Shown here piece after piece: positions 55,182 through 64,000 of a stretch of DNA of 64,000 bases. The notes beneath the pieces were generated by a model. It had not been told where the DNA came from and did not search any database. It saw only the letters and a list, made by a program, of their open reading frames with translations. The stretch covers positions 6,510,001-6,574,000 of the forward strand of contig NZ_CP150227.1 in NCBI RefSeq assembly GCF_037971845.1, written 5' to 3'. Numbering within the stretch: the first letter of the stretch is position 1; each line of letters begins with the position of its first letter. The DNA comes from Paenibacillus sp. FSL R5-0766 (GTDB lineage: Bacteria > Bacillota > Bacilli > Paenibacillales > Paenibacillaceae). The translations under genes and the position numbers were made by a program.

Positions 55182-56213
55182 ATGAATATCAAAACGATAG
55201 CGAGTTTAGCCGGCGTGTCTGTAGCCACGGTGTCCAAAATTATCAATAACTATCCAGATATTAGCGAGGAAACGCGCCAGCGTGTGCTTAAAATTATGGA
55301 AGAGACAGGCTATCGTCCATCTTCTTCAGCCAAAACACTGGCAACCAAAAAATCCAGCCTCGTTGGCGTTGTGTTTGCAGGGAAGCTAAACGTCGATTTC
55401 AGTCACCCTTTCTTCGTACAGGTTATCAATGCGTTTAAGAAACAAATTGGCTTGCTTGGATACGATCTACTCTTCTTCTCGAATGAGAAGTTTCTGGATC
55501 AGGGTGAGGACTACTTGGCGAGATCCAAGTATTTTCAAGTGGATGGCTGTATTATTATTGCGGGGGATGAGGTCGAGAGCAGCATATTCGACCTGGATGC
55601 CAGCCCGATTCCTTGTATCGGAATAGATATCGAGCTAACAGGACAAAGCTCCTGTTACATCATGTCCGATAACGATAAGATCTCAACCAAAGTTGTAGAA
55701 CAATTTTATATGAACGGTTATCGAGATGTTGGTTTTATCGGGCTGGAGCGCGCCTCTCTTGTGATGCAACAGAGAGAGATGGCTTTCAAACGTTCACTAA
55801 ATCAGTTTAGTCTTGATGAAAAGCCCGAGTGGGTTGTATACAGCAAAGATTATGCCGCAGCGGATGGATACGAAGCGGCCAAGAAAATGCTCGCCTGCAA
55901 GACTCTGCCACGTGCCGTGTTTGCAGCCACAGATCTACTTGCCTTTGGAGCTATTCGCGCCTTTAAGGAAGTGGGGTTACGCATTCCAGAAGATATAGCT
56001 GTGGCAGGTTGTGACGATATCGAAGCCTGCCGTTATACCGATCCACCGCTAACAACCGTCAAGCAGGATACGGACAAAATTGGACGTCTTGCTGCCATGA
56101 TTCTGTTTGATCTGATGAACAAACAAATGGATAATCGTTGCATTAAAGTTGAGCCGGAACTGGTTGTGCGTCAATCCTGTGGCACAGCCATACTGCTGGC
56201 ACAGGAAATCTGA
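55182..56213 (+). CDS. LacI-family transcriptional regulator
   Basis: A 343-residue repressor. Residues 1-50 are the LacI helix-turn-helix and hinge (MNIKTIASLAGVSVATVSKIINNYPDISEETRQRV). The rest is a periplasmic-binding-protein fold (SLVGVVFAGKLNVDFSHPFF, AVFAATDLLAFGAIRAFKEVGLRIPEDIAVAGCDDIEA). The ATG after GAGGGATGTTT is preferred to an earlier in-frame ATG because it matches the family N-terminus. It is divergent from the sugar ABC operon and very probably controls it. Confidence 0.92.
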   Translation: MNIKTIASLAGVSVATVSKIINNYPDISEETRQRVLKIMEETGYRPSSSAKTLATKKSSLVGVVFAGKLNVDFSHPFFVQVINAFKKQIGLLGYDLLFFSNEKFLDQGEDYLARSKYFQVDGCIIIAGDEVESSIFDLDASPIPCIGIDIELTGQSSCYIMSDNDKISTKVVEQFYMNGYRDVGFIGLERASLVMQQREMAFKRSLNQFSLDEKPEWVVYSKDYAAADGYEAAKKMLACKTLPRAVFAATDLLAFGAIRAFKEVGLRIPEDIAVAGCDDIEACRYTDPPLTTVKQDTDKIGRLAAMILFDLMNKQMDNRCIKVEPELVVRQSCGTAILLAQEI

Positions 56214-56278
56214 GCGTTAAGTCCTTGGGACTGGCTGCTGCAGATCAATTCACATCATAGACATAGCGATTTTTAATA

Positions 56279-56474
56279 CTATATAAATTGAACTAAACAT
56301 TTACACGAGAACGTAGAGGACAGAAATAACCTGAAGAAGCGGAGCGTTCGCCTTTATCACCAGATTTTCTCCTTTGTAAAGCCGAATATAAAAAATCTGG
56401 GGATAACAGCGATCAGAAGGTTGTTCTGTCATCGGAGTGGCAAGTGTAAATATTCTTTAGTTCAATTTATATAG
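56279..56474 (+). repeat. Interspersed quasi-palindromic repeat, full copy D (~196 bp)
   Basis: Ends CTATATAAATTGAACTAAA (left) and its complement TTTAGTTCAATTTATATAG (right). The two halves are imperfect inverted repeats (GACAGAAATAACCTGAAGAA against TTCTGATC...CTGTC regions) with a central CCAGATTTT/AAAATCTGG stem. This MITE-like structure is also present in shorter or decayed form at 1593, 28843 and 44318. Confidence 0.75.
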
Positions 56475-56496
56475 AGTCCACACCAGGAAGCGAAAA

Positions 56497-56540
56497 GGGG
56501 ATGTCCCATAAGTCATGAATATGACAGGGGACATCCCTTG
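56497..56540. terminator. Bidirectional terminator between lacI-type gene and cydC
   Basis: GGGGATGTCCC and GGGACATCCC arms with a ~20-base loop; TTGTTTG follows on the plus strand and CTTTTC on the minus strand. With the repeat it fills the 394-base gap 56214-56607. Confidence 0.75.
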
Positions 56541-56607
56541 TTTGTGTTATTTTGTTTTTAATGAACTTGAGACACGCTATTCGCTTCCATTTGCCGAGAA
56601 GTTCCTG

Positions 56608-58545
56608 CTATCTGGAAGCGGCAGTAGGCAGCTTGCCCTTTACTGTCTGCAAGTCAGACCACCCCGGCCGATCAAGTTCGATGAGACGGCGGTATCGCTC
56701 TTCCCCAGCCAGCAATTGTTCGTGAGAACCCTGCATGGCAATCTTTCCATTTTCCATAAAAATAAGTTCATCCATCTGTTCCGCACCAATCAGGTGATGG
56801 GTGACCCAGATCATCGTTTTGCCTTGCAAGCTGTCCAGGATAGTCCGCATCAGTTCGCGTTCCGTCACCGGATCAAGCCCTACGGTTGGTTCATCCAATA
56901 TAATAACAGGTGTCTCCCGAAGCAGTACCCGGGCCAGAGCGATCCGTTGCCTTTCCCCACCAGAGAAACGCAGCCCCGTCTCCAGCATCGGTGTATCATA
57001 TCCCAGCGGCAAGGATTCGATCAGACCGGATAACCCTACTTGGGCGGCCACCTGACGAATCTCCTCATCTGTTGCATGTGGACGACCAATCCGCAAATTA
57101 TTGGCTACCGTGGTGTCGAACAGGTGAGGACTCTGATTCAACACTGCGATGACATCAGTGACACTCTCACCCAGGATCTGCACAGGCATATTATTAATAT
57201 GAACTTTCCCCGCAGACGGAAGTAATACCCCCTGAATCAGCTTCAACAATGTCGATTTGCCGCCGCCGCTTCGTCCAAGAATAGCCAATCGTTTGCCTTG
57301 TGGCAGATGAAGGGATACGTCCTGTACAGCGTAGGAATTATCTGCTGCATAACGGTAACTTACGCGATTAATCTCGATGTCTGCTCTGAGTTTGGGTGGA
57401 ATGCGAAGACGAATTCGTCTGTCCGGGATAACATTCGCAGCTGGCAAGGACTCGGATGGCTGTCCAGCCATCACGTTGCCGTTATTTACTACAGAGATCA
57501 AGTCGCCCGTTCCATCCGCATCACCGGCTCCATTCTGCAACGGAAGATGCTCTTTCCCTTCGAGCTGTTTCAAGCGATCCAGCGATTCCCGGTACTGTGG
57601 AAGATGCTCCACAGCATCCCCTACAGGCAGAAGTGATTCCGTAAGTGGAAATAACACCAGTACAAAAGCAGCAATCATCACGGCAGGTAAGTGCCCGACA
57701 GAAGCGGCGTTCCCGGCCCATAACGTAACCGATAATACCATCAGGCCAATGACGCACTGGGCCATCAGATCACGCCAGCGTGTCCAGCGCCGCAACTTGC
57801 GACGAACCGCGTCGACCTGTTCTTCTGCCTCTTCCTGCTGCTGAACAAATTCGGCCGCTCGTCCACTTGCAAGCCAATCTCCCAGTCCAAGCACACCGTC
57901 AGTCAGACGGGTATACAACCTGCTGTTTTCCTTTTTTAGCCGTATACGCCATTTCCACGTCACTTTCAGCGAGATCGCAGGTAACACGGCAACGAGAAAT
58001 AACATATACAAGCCCATCCACACCGCAAATCCCAGATCAACACTGCCAAAAGCAATCACAGCCCCACCGTACATCACGAGCGCCGTAACCGCAGGGAAGA
58101 CTGTACGCAGATAAATATCCTGCAACCGCTCCACATCATCGGCCAGTGCTCCGAGTACATCTCCGGTCTGCATGCGAGACCGCAGGAACAGGGCCTGTGG
58201 CTCCAGAATGCGATATAACTTCACCCGTTGATCGGCCAACACCCGCAGTACGGCATCATGTCCTGCCAATCGCTCGATATATCGAAAGACAGCGCGGAAT
58301 ATCCCAAATGCACGTACACCAACAATAGGTACATACACCATCAGAATATTTTCAGGACGCAGCGCAGACTTGGAGATCAGAAATCCGGAGGTGAACAGCA
58401 GCAGTACCGCACACAAGGCAGCGCATGTGCCCAGCGCAATGACTGCGATGAATCTCCAGCGGTACTGTGCCACATACGGAGCGATCCAGCTATTTTTTTC
58501 TTTTCCGTTACGAACGGTCTCCATATGTTCATATCCGGACTTCAT
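56608..58545 (-). CDS. cydC: Thiol reductant ABC exporter subunit CydC
   Basis: A 645-residue fused permease-ATPase half. It opens WIAPYVAQYRWRFIAVIALGTCAALCAVLLLFTSGFLISKSA, close to CydC; the loop VYVPIVGVRAFGIFRAVFRYIERLAGHDAVLRVLA is diagnostic. Walker A is LGRSGGGKSTLL, signature RFSGGERQR, Walker B VIILDEPTVGLD. With CydD it exports glutathione or cysteine to the outside, needed for cytochrome bd assembly. It begins one base after the cydD stop codon, with GGAGG at 10 bases. Last gene of cydABDC. Confidence 0.94.
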   Translation of the reverse strand: MKSGYEHMETVRNGKEKNSWIAPYVAQYRWRFIAVIALGTCAALCAVLLLFTSGFLISKSALRPENILMVYVPIVGVRAFGIFRAVFRYIERLAGHDAVLRVLADQRVKLYRILEPQALFLRSRMQTGDVLGALADDVERLQDIYLRTVFPAVTALVMYGGAVIAFGSVDLGFAVWMGLYMLFLVAVLPAISLKVTWKWRIRLKKENSRLYTRLTDGVLGLGDWLASGRAAEFVQQQEEAEEQVDAVRRKLRRWTRWRDLMAQCVIGLMVLSVTLWAGNAASVGHLPAVMIAAFVLVLFPLTESLLPVGDAVEHLPQYRESLDRLKQLEGKEHLPLQNGAGDADGTGDLISVVNNGNVMAGQPSESLPAANVIPDRRIRLRIPPKLRADIEINRVSYRYAADNSYAVQDVSLHLPQGKRLAILGRSGGGKSTLLKLIQGVLLPSAGKVHINNMPVQILGESVTDVIAVLNQSPHLFDTTVANNLRIGRPHATDEEIRQVAAQVGLSGLIESLPLGYDTPMLETGLRFSGGERQRIALARVLLRETPVIILDEPTVGLDPVTERELMRTILDSLQGKTMIWVTHHLIGAEQMDELIFMENGKIAMQGSHEQLLAGEERYRRLIELDRPGWSDLQTVKGKLPTAASR

Positions 58546-58546
58546 T

Positions 58547-60463
58547 TTATATCGCCTCCATCTGGGCCTGAATCATCTGATAATATACACCTTGCCTTGC
58601 GAGCAATTCCTGATGTGTTCCCGTCTCTGCCACCGTACCGCCGTCCATAACAATAATCCGATCCATATGTGGCATCCAATGCAGACGATGGGTAGCCAAA
58701 AATACAAGTTTTCCTTCAAACAGCGGCAGCATCGTCTGTTTCAGTTCATACTCTGTTTCCACATCCAGATGTGCTGTCGGTTCATCAAGCAACAGGATGT
58801 TTCGTTTACTAAGCAAAGCTCTTGCCAGCGCCACCCGTTGCTCCTGCCCACCACTGAGCTGTCTGCCACCAGCGCCAATGGGCTCATGCAGTCCACCGGA
58901 TAATGAGGACAGTATCTTGGTTAATCCGGCAGCGCTAATGGCCTTCGCCACTTCCGCATCCGATGCCTCCGGCATATAGAAACGAACGTTATCGGCCAGG
59001 CTTCCACTGAAAATATACGGATGCTGCGGGATAGCTGCCGTCTGTCTTCGCCAGGATTCAAGCATATCCTGTGTCACAGGCTGTCCGTTGGCTAATACTT
59101 GGCCTGAAGTAGGCAGCTGAAATCCAGCCAATACGTCAATCAACGTCGATTTGCCTGCTCCGCTGGCGCCAATAATACCGATTTTGCCAAGACCCGTGAT
59201 CTGAAATGTGACATCCTTTAGCGAATAAGGACCTTCATCATCATGCCGTACCTGTACATCCGTTAGAGCCAATCTGCTATTCTCATTCCAAGAGAACACT
59301 GAGGAAGAGGAAGAAACAAGCTCAGGAGTAGTAGAAACAGAAGCAGGATCAGGAGCACGATGCCCCGCAGCCGTTTTATCTTTCAACACGACGCGTATGG
59401 TCGAAGTAGCAGCTTTCCTTTTACCCAAAGATAATGATGGTGTAGATCCAGCCTCGTCCTCTGCCGTAACCGGATGTGCAACAACATTTGCATAGGCTTC
59501 TTTTTGTTTCTGTTCAGCAGCTTTCCCCCGTTCAATCACCTGGTTAATGGCTGCTCCTGCTTCCTTACCGTCCAATGTGGCATGATAATCAGCGCCGAGC
59601 ATACGTACAGGCAGGAAATATTCGGGTGCCAGAATCAGTACCATCAACGCAGGGCCAAGCAGCATATGTCCCTCCGTCAGACGTAATCCCAGACCAACCG
59701 CCACGGAAGCAACGGACAACATCGTAAAGAAGTCGAGGGCAAACGAAGAAAGAAAGGCCATGCGCAGGGTAGACATCGTTGCCTTCCGGTACCGCTGACT
59801 GACCCGCAGAATGGACCCTTCATGTGTTTTGCTCTGTCCCAATGTCTTTAGCGTCTCCAGCCCACGCAGGGTATCAACAAAATGGTTAGCGAGTGCTTTG
59901 TAGGATCTGAATTGTCTGTCTATCTTACGCTGCGCTGCGAGGCCAATCAGAATCATGAACACGATCAGGATTGGTAGTGTCAGCATCAGAATAACCCCGG
60001 ACATCAGATCCAGCTTGAATACATACAGCAAAACGACGATCGGTGTGAATCCTATGCCCAGCATGCGAGGAATGAATAGTTCGAGATACGTCTTGTATTG
60101 TGCTGTTCCCTCACGTGCCAGTGTAACCAGATGGCCTGTGCCTTCCGTCTTGGCATAACGCGGCCCAAGTCTGAACCACTGCTCCACCATCTGTCTGCGC
60201 AGATCAGTCCCTGTCTTCTCCGCATATCGTGAAGTCACGAGTTGTAACCAAAAGGATAGGGCGTAGCGGGCGGCAAAAGAAGCCAGGAACAGCAGCAGTA
60301 CAGGATACTGCTCCGTTACGGATGAACCTTCAAACAATGCCGTGATGGCCTGTGCCAGCCATTTGGCTTGCATAATGATCGTCATCGCCTGTAGCATCAC
60401 CAGCGCTGAGGCCAGCGCAAGTACCGGCCGGATGCCCGGCAGCTTCATCAGTCCCCGTCCCAT
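58547..60463 (-). CDS. cydD: Thiol reductant ABC exporter subunit CydD
   Basis: A 638-residue ABC half with six membrane segments (residues ~10-310) and an ATPase (~400-635). YLELFIPRMLGIGFTPIVVLLYVFKLDLMSG and LSSFALDFFTMLSVASVAVGLGLRL match CydD. Walker A is GASGAGKSTLI, signature LSGGQEQR, Walker B NILLLDEPTAHLD. A low-complexity linker of ~70 residues between membrane and ATPase domains is longer than usual. It follows cydB with an overlapped TGATATG junction and GGAG in the cydB end. Confidence 0.94.
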   Translation of the reverse strand: MGRGLMKLPGIRPVLALASALVMLQAMTIIMQAKWLAQAITALFEGSSVTEQYPVLLLFLASFAARYALSFWLQLVTSRYAEKTGTDLRRQMVEQWFRLGPRYAKTEGTGHLVTLAREGTAQYKTYLELFIPRMLGIGFTPIVVLLYVFKLDLMSGVILMLTLPILIVFMILIGLAAQRKIDRQFRSYKALANHFVDTLRGLETLKTLGQSKTHEGSILRVSQRYRKATMSTLRMAFLSSFALDFFTMLSVASVAVGLGLRLTEGHMLLGPALMVLILAPEYFLPVRMLGADYHATLDGKEAGAAINQVIERGKAAEQKQKEAYANVVAHPVTAEDEAGSTPSLSLGKRKAATSTIRVVLKDKTAAGHRAPDPASVSTTPELVSSSSSVFSWNENSRLALTDVQVRHDDEGPYSLKDVTFQITGLGKIGIIGASGAGKSTLIDVLAGFQLPTSGQVLANGQPVTQDMLESWRRQTAAIPQHPYIFSGSLADNVRFYMPEASDAEVAKAISAAGLTKILSSLSGGLHEPIGAGGRQLSGGQEQRVALARALLSKRNILLLDEPTAHLDVETEYELKQTMLPLFEGKLVFLATHRLHWMPHMDRIIVMDGGTVAETGTHQELLARQGVYYQMIQAQMEAI

Positions 60464-60464
60464 A

Positions 60465-61478
60465 TCAGTACTCCAGGTGGTGCTGCTCGTTCAGACGTTT
60501 GCGGAAGATATAATAACTCCAGATCTGATAGCCAAGAACAAACGGCAGCAATGTGCAAGCTACAATGGTCATTACTTTCAATGAATACGCACCCGATGCG
60601 GCATTGTATACAGTCAGGTCATACGCCGCCCCAAAGGAACTCACCATCACTCTTGGGAACAGTCCGATAAAGACCGAGGCAAAGGCAATTGCAATCACTG
60701 CTCCAGTCATACCAAAAGCCCAGCCTTCACGCTTCTGACGAACAAAGTATGCCGCAAGTGCAAGCGAAACTGCGCCAAGTACAACCATGATCCAAAGAGC
60801 CCAGCCGCGTACGGCGAACACATCCGTCATGAAATACGTCATTAACGCGTAAACGGCGAGCAGTGCAGCCAGCGGCAGCATCAATTTTTGCGCTGTCTTC
60901 AAGGCACGCTCTCTGAGATCACCTACTGTTCGTAGTGATGCAAACAGCAATCCATGAACCAGACACAGCAGGGTTACGCTCAAGCCACCAATCACGGTGT
61001 ACGGATTAACAATATCGAGGAATCCAGCACGCAACTGCATCTCCCCATCAATGGGCAGACCTTTCATCAAAGTGGCAAAAACAACCCCGAACAGGAACGG
61101 TAAAAGCGCGCTGGAGACCACAATGATGATGTCCCATGTTTTGCGCCAACGCTGCTGTTTCATTTTACTGCGGAATTCGAAAGCCACTCCGCGGCCAATC
61201 AAGGCCAGCAACACCACCACAAGTGGCAGGTAAAAACCACTGAACAACGTGGCATACCAGTGTGGGAAGGCAGCAAACATTGCTCCCCCCGCCGTAATCA
61301 GCCATACTTCATTACCATCCCAGAACGGACCGATCGAGTTGATCAGAGTCCGACGTTCGCGGTCCGTTTTGGCAATAATACCTGTAGACATCCCCACACC
61401 AAAATCAAAACCTTCCAAAAAGAAGAAACCAACAAACAATACGGCAATCAGCAAAAACCACAACTCACTTAGTGACAA
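60465..61478 (-). CDS. cydB: Cytochrome bd ubiquinol oxidase subunit II
   Basis: A 337-residue membrane protein, partner of CydA in the high-affinity oxidase that reduces oxygen to water with quinol. I start it at TTG so that it reads MSLSELWFLLIAVLFVGFFFLEGFDFGVGM, as CydB of bacilli does; GGAGG lies 8 bases upstream. This start lies inside the last 14 bases of cydA, so the two are translationally coupled. The conserved NSIGPFWDGNEVWLITAGGAMFAAFP is present. Eight membrane segments. Confidence 0.95.
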   Translation of the reverse strand: MSLSELWFLLIAVLFVGFFFLEGFDFGVGMSTGIIAKTDRERRTLINSIGPFWDGNEVWLITAGGAMFAAFPHWYATLFSGFYLPLVVVLLALIGRGVAFEFRSKMKQQRWRKTWDIIIVVSSALLPFLFGVVFATLMKGLPIDGEMQLRAGFLDIVNPYTVIGGLSVTLLCLVHGLLFASLRTVGDLRERALKTAQKLMLPLAALLAVYALMTYFMTDVFAVRGWALWIMVVLGAVSLALAAYFVRQKREGWAFGMTGAVIAIAFASVFIGLFPRVMVSSFGAAYDLTVYNAASGAYSLKVMTIVACTLLPFVLGYQIWSYYIFRKRLNEQHHLEY

Positions 61479-62880
61479 CGGAATAACCTCCATCCACGCC
61501 GAACGGATCGGCCGATTCATCGTGATCTTCTGGTTTCTCGACCGCAAATGGTCCTGCTTTGATCTCACGTACGAACAGGTATACCATCACGATTCCGAGA
61601 ACCGTATACGCAGCGGTAAAAGCGATGGTCGAGAACAGGATCATTCCTGCGGATACGTTCGGCGAGACCCCGGCTTCGGTTGTCATATAGCCAAATACTG
61701 TCCATGGCTGTCTTCCTACCTCGGTCATAATCCAACCTGACGTATTGGCGATAAACGGCAAAGATATGGCGAACACCATCAGACACATAAACCACTTTCC
61801 AGCGACCTCCAGCTTCTTACGCATGGCTAGGAACGTACCGTATAGCGCCAATGCAATCATTAAACCACCCGCTGCGATCATAATGCGGAAACTCCAGAAT
61901 GTTGTCCGTACCGGCGGGATGTAGTCCCCCGGTCCATACGTCTGTTCATACTCAGCTTGAAGCTCCTTCATGCCTTTGACACTACCGGAGAACTTGCTGT
62001 AGGACAGATAACTGAGCAATCCAGGGATTTTGATCTCACCCGTACTCTCCTGTTTATCCGGATCGATAAAGGCAACCACCGTCCATGGTGCCGGATCTTC
62101 TGTCGTTGTCCATGTGCCCTCACTGGCTGCCATCTTCATCGGCTGTGTCTCCACCAAATATTGCGCCTGGAAGTGACCCGAGAATGCGACGCCGAATGAA
62201 GAAACAAGCGCGATAATGATCGCAATATTAAACGATTTGCGGAAGATCTCCACATCCTGCTTTTTCATCAATTTGTAGGCACTGATTCCGGTTACGACGA
62301 AGGCCCCTGTCATCAATGCCCCAAAGATTGTATGTGGGAACTCGACGAGAAGCTGACCATTCGTGATAAGTGCAAAGAAATCATTCATCTCGGCTCGGCC
62401 GTTGTTGATCTCAAACCCGACAGGATGCTGCATAAATGAATTGGCTGCCAGAATCCACAGCGCGGACAGGAATGTGCCGACAAACACCAGCCAGATGCAG
62501 GCCAGATGCACTTTTTTGGATAAACGATCCCATCCGAATATCCACAACCCAATAAATGTAGACTCCATAAAAAACGCGAGTAACGCTTCAACAGCCAGTG
62601 GCGCACCAAACACGTCCCCCACAAACCGCGAGTACTCGGACCAGTTCATGCCGAACTGGAATTCTTGCAGAATACCTGTGACAACCCCGACAGCAAAGTT
62701 AATCAGGAACAGTTTGCCCCAGAACTTGGCCATCGTTTTGTAGATCTCCTTACCCTTAACAACGTACAACGTCTCCATGATTGCAACCAACAGTACAAGA
62801 CCGATGGATAGCGGGACAAAAAAGAAATGGAAAATCGTTGTAAGTGCATATTGGATACGCGATAACATAATCGGATCCAT
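61465..62880 (-). CDS. cydA: Cytochrome bd ubiquinol oxidase subunit I
   Basis: A 471-residue heme-binding subunit with nine membrane segments. Heme ligand His18 is in TTIFHFFFVPLSIG, and the second His is in VEFPHTIFGALMTGAF. The quinol-loop region before NTSGWIMTEVGRQPW is short, as in Gram-positive CydA. The residues for heme b558/b595/d are in the usual places. AAGGGG precedes the ATG by 7 bases. First gene of cydABDC; two TGTGA-N6-TCACA palindromes upstream suggest control by Rex or a Crp/Fnr protein according to oxygen or redox state. Confidence 0.96.
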   Translation of the reverse strand: MDPIMLSRIQYALTTIFHFFFVPLSIGLVLLVAIMETLYVVKGKEIYKTMAKFWGKLFLINFAVGVVTGILQEFQFGMNWSEYSRFVGDVFGAPLAVEALLAFFMESTFIGLWIFGWDRLSKKVHLACIWLVFVGTFLSALWILAANSFMQHPVGFEINNGRAEMNDFFALITNGQLLVEFPHTIFGALMTGAFVVTGISAYKLMKKQDVEIFRKSFNIAIIIALVSSFGVAFSGHFQAQYLVETQPMKMAASEGTWTTTEDPAPWTVVAFIDPDKQESTGEIKIPGLLSYLSYSKFSGSVKGMKELQAEYEQTYGPGDYIPPVRTTFWSFRIMIAAGGLMIALALYGTFLAMRKKLEVAGKWFMCLMVFAISLPFIANTSGWIMTEVGRQPWTVFGYMTTEAGVSPNVSAGMILFSTIAFTAAYTVLGIVMVYLFVREIKAGPFAVEKPEDHDESADPFGVDGGYSVVTK

Positions 62881-63002
62881 ACCGTTACCCCTTCTTTCTG
62901 TTCACTTCGCAGTATGCGTATTTGGCATTGAAGCTGCACCTTCGCTGTCTGTCCGCCAAATACGTTGATGAACGTATTGTGCCAGATTACCTATTTTATA
63001 CA

Positions 63003-63018
63003 TGTGATAATTATCACA
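63003..63018 (-). promoter_or_regulatory. Rex/Fnr-type palindrome proximal to cydA
   Basis: TGTGATAATTATCACA is a perfect 16-base palindrome. On the minus strand it is followed at once by GTATAAAAT, a likely -10 box, so a bound protein would cover the promoter. Confidence 0.65.
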
Positions 63019-63042
63019 ATCTTCGTCTCTAGAGCAAAAAAA

Positions 63043-63058
63043 AGTGATCCTGGTCACA
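63043..63058 (-). promoter_or_regulatory. Second palindrome upstream of cydA
   Basis: AGTGATCCTGGTCACA matches TGTGA-N6-TCACA at 9 of 10 fixed bases, 40 bases (about four helical turns) from the first. The rest of the 383-base gap (62881-63263) shows nothing else. Confidence 0.5.
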
Positions 63059-63263
63059 CAAAAGATAAAATTCAGCCTATTATCACAGCATGCCAACTGC
63101 ATCTATTCATGGAAGATACTCATGTTTGGGACGGAATGCCCATATGTTAGTCTCAGGCATATCATGCGAAGTACCGTGAGAGCTTTACATATGAAGTGAA
63201 AGCATGAAGTACATGCAGAGTGAATGACGCACCATATTACAGTCAAGGTGAGGTGAACTATTC

Positions 63264-64000
63264 ATGGAAAAACCTGCGCCATTACCAGGTGAAGACGCCG
63301 AAGCCAGCCTGGATAAGGCCAGTACAACACAGCCCCCTGTCCGATATGTTCTCTTCCCTCGCAAAGGAGGCTGGTCATCCTTTCCCTATCCCGATATTGC
63401 TGCACTGCTGTCGATTGAGGGAGAGGTCTACTATGTCAGCAGCCTGACGCAAACAGAAGATGTACCTCCGGTCATTACCGTCATCTCCCTCCCTGAGGCC
63501 GAGCAGCTATTGCTGGAACCTCGCACCGTAGCCGTAGTCGCCCATCCCTACTGGCTAATGGCTACGGCTTCGCTGGAGCCTGAGCTATGTATTGCCCTGC
63601 TCCCTGAGCCTGCTGGAAACGAAGCAGAATCTCCGCTATGGGAGAGCAGTATTTCCAAACTGGTCGGCATCGCCGATCTGGTAGGCACATCCTCCGAAAC
63701 ACGATATATGAAGCTGTTATTCCAAGGCGTACGTGCCATCTGGCTGGGCGGAGAGGACCCTGCACCTGCGGGGACGATGCAAAAGGATGATCTCGAAGTC
63801 CCCCTCCGGGACTACGAACTGCTCTTCCTGCATGCGCTGTGGCAGATCCTGTCAGGCACTCCGGATAGCGTCACCCTGCTTCAATGCAGTGTACGTGCCG
63901 ACTTCTACCGACAGCTCCGAGCCAAAGCAGGTGCACATGAGACGATATCCTTTTTGCTGGCAGCCTATGAGTACTTGCTTGAAGATCCGCGGGCCGTCCA
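63264..64000 (+). CDS. Unidentified protein, 3' end outside window
   Basis: The frame is open from an ATG (GAGGTGA 7 bases before) to the end of the window, about 245 residues. After a short acidic tail it reads RYVLFPRKGGWSSFPYPDIAALLS, TVAVVAHPYWLMATASLEPELCIALLPE, then KLVGIADLVGTSSETRYMKLLF and RAIWLGG. The order of a hydrophobic strand ending in HPYW, a helix, and ADLV-xTSS is like the N-terminal lobe of GT-B glycosyltransferases of the TuaH kind, but weakly so. The remainder (LLFLHALWQILSG, CSVRADFYRQLR) is helical. It is the first gene of a new unit divergent from cydA. Confidence 0.6.
   Translation, partial: MEKPAPLPGEDAEASLDKASTTQPPVRYVLFPRKGGWSSFPYPDIAALLSIEGEVYYVSSLTQTEDVPPVITVISLPEAEQLLLEPRTVAVVAHPYWLMATASLEPELCIALLPEPAGNEAESPLWESSISKLVGIADLVGTSSETRYMKLLFQGVRAIWLGGEDPAPAGTMQKDDLEVPLRDYELLFLHALWQILSGTPDSVTLLQCSVRADFYRQLRAKAGAHETISFLLAAYEYLLEDPRAV

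Overview
The window looks like chromosomal DNA of a Paenibacillus-type Bacillota. The inference rests on moderate GC, strong AGGAGG-type ribosome sites, frequent TTG/GTG starts, a CcpA cre site, GlpP antitermination, an LTA-synthase-like enzyme, a HmoB homologue, TagO, and sugar ABC importers with no ATPase of their own. It is mostly ordinary metabolic and transport sequence. It runs from the 3' part of a chemoreceptor gene (base 1) into an unfinished gene (base 64000). I saw no tRNA, rRNA, CRISPR array or prophage.

Layout. 1-9.8 kb: chemoreceptor, nucleoside hydrolase, MMPL transporter with a divergent TetR regulator, a secreted MORN-repeat protein, an acetyltransferase, a lipid kinase and a DUF697-like protein. 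9.8-10.7 kb: an AT-rich island holding a candidate type III toxin-antitoxin locus, with a promoter, three 46-bp tandem repeats, a terminator and a 172-aa ToxN/AbiQ-like toxin gene. 10.7-14.9 kb: a marR-ABC-ABC operon encoding a heterodimeric exporter. 15.2-25.7 kb: UxaC, a metallo-hydrolase, a lipoprotein, a cytoplasmic alpha-amylase, a DinG/XPD-like helicase, HmoB and an LTA-synthase-like protein. 25.7-34.5 kb: a lipoprotein, a nitrilase-GNAT-GNAT operon, cidR divergent from cidAB, AbrB-type and Crp-type regulators, an AlkD-like protein, and DoxX divergent from an HxlR regulator. 34.6-40.8 kb: an oxidoreductase, the glpP-glpK and glpD glycerol genes, and a GTP cyclohydrolase II. 41-46 kb: a sugar ABC importer and gluconokinase. 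46-49.6 kb: small accessory genes, an ArsR regulator and tagO. 49.7-51.4 kb: an IS150-like element sitting in the loop of the tagO terminator. 51.5-56.2 kb: a second sugar ABC importer with a divergent LacI regulator. 56.6-62.9 kb: cydABDC for cytochrome bd.

The most interesting locus is the toxIN-like one. Each repeat, read on the minus strand, folds on paper into an H-type pseudoknot, and the only base that varies between copies falls in a loop. Other signals are a quasi-palindromic interspersed repeat present in four or five places, a 49-bp operator-like sequence shared by the doxX/hxlR and GTP-cyclohydrolase/sugar-ABC intergenic regions, tandem palindromes before cydA and arsR, and an AbrB-Cys4-HTH regulator. 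All functional calls come from reading motifs; no database search was done.
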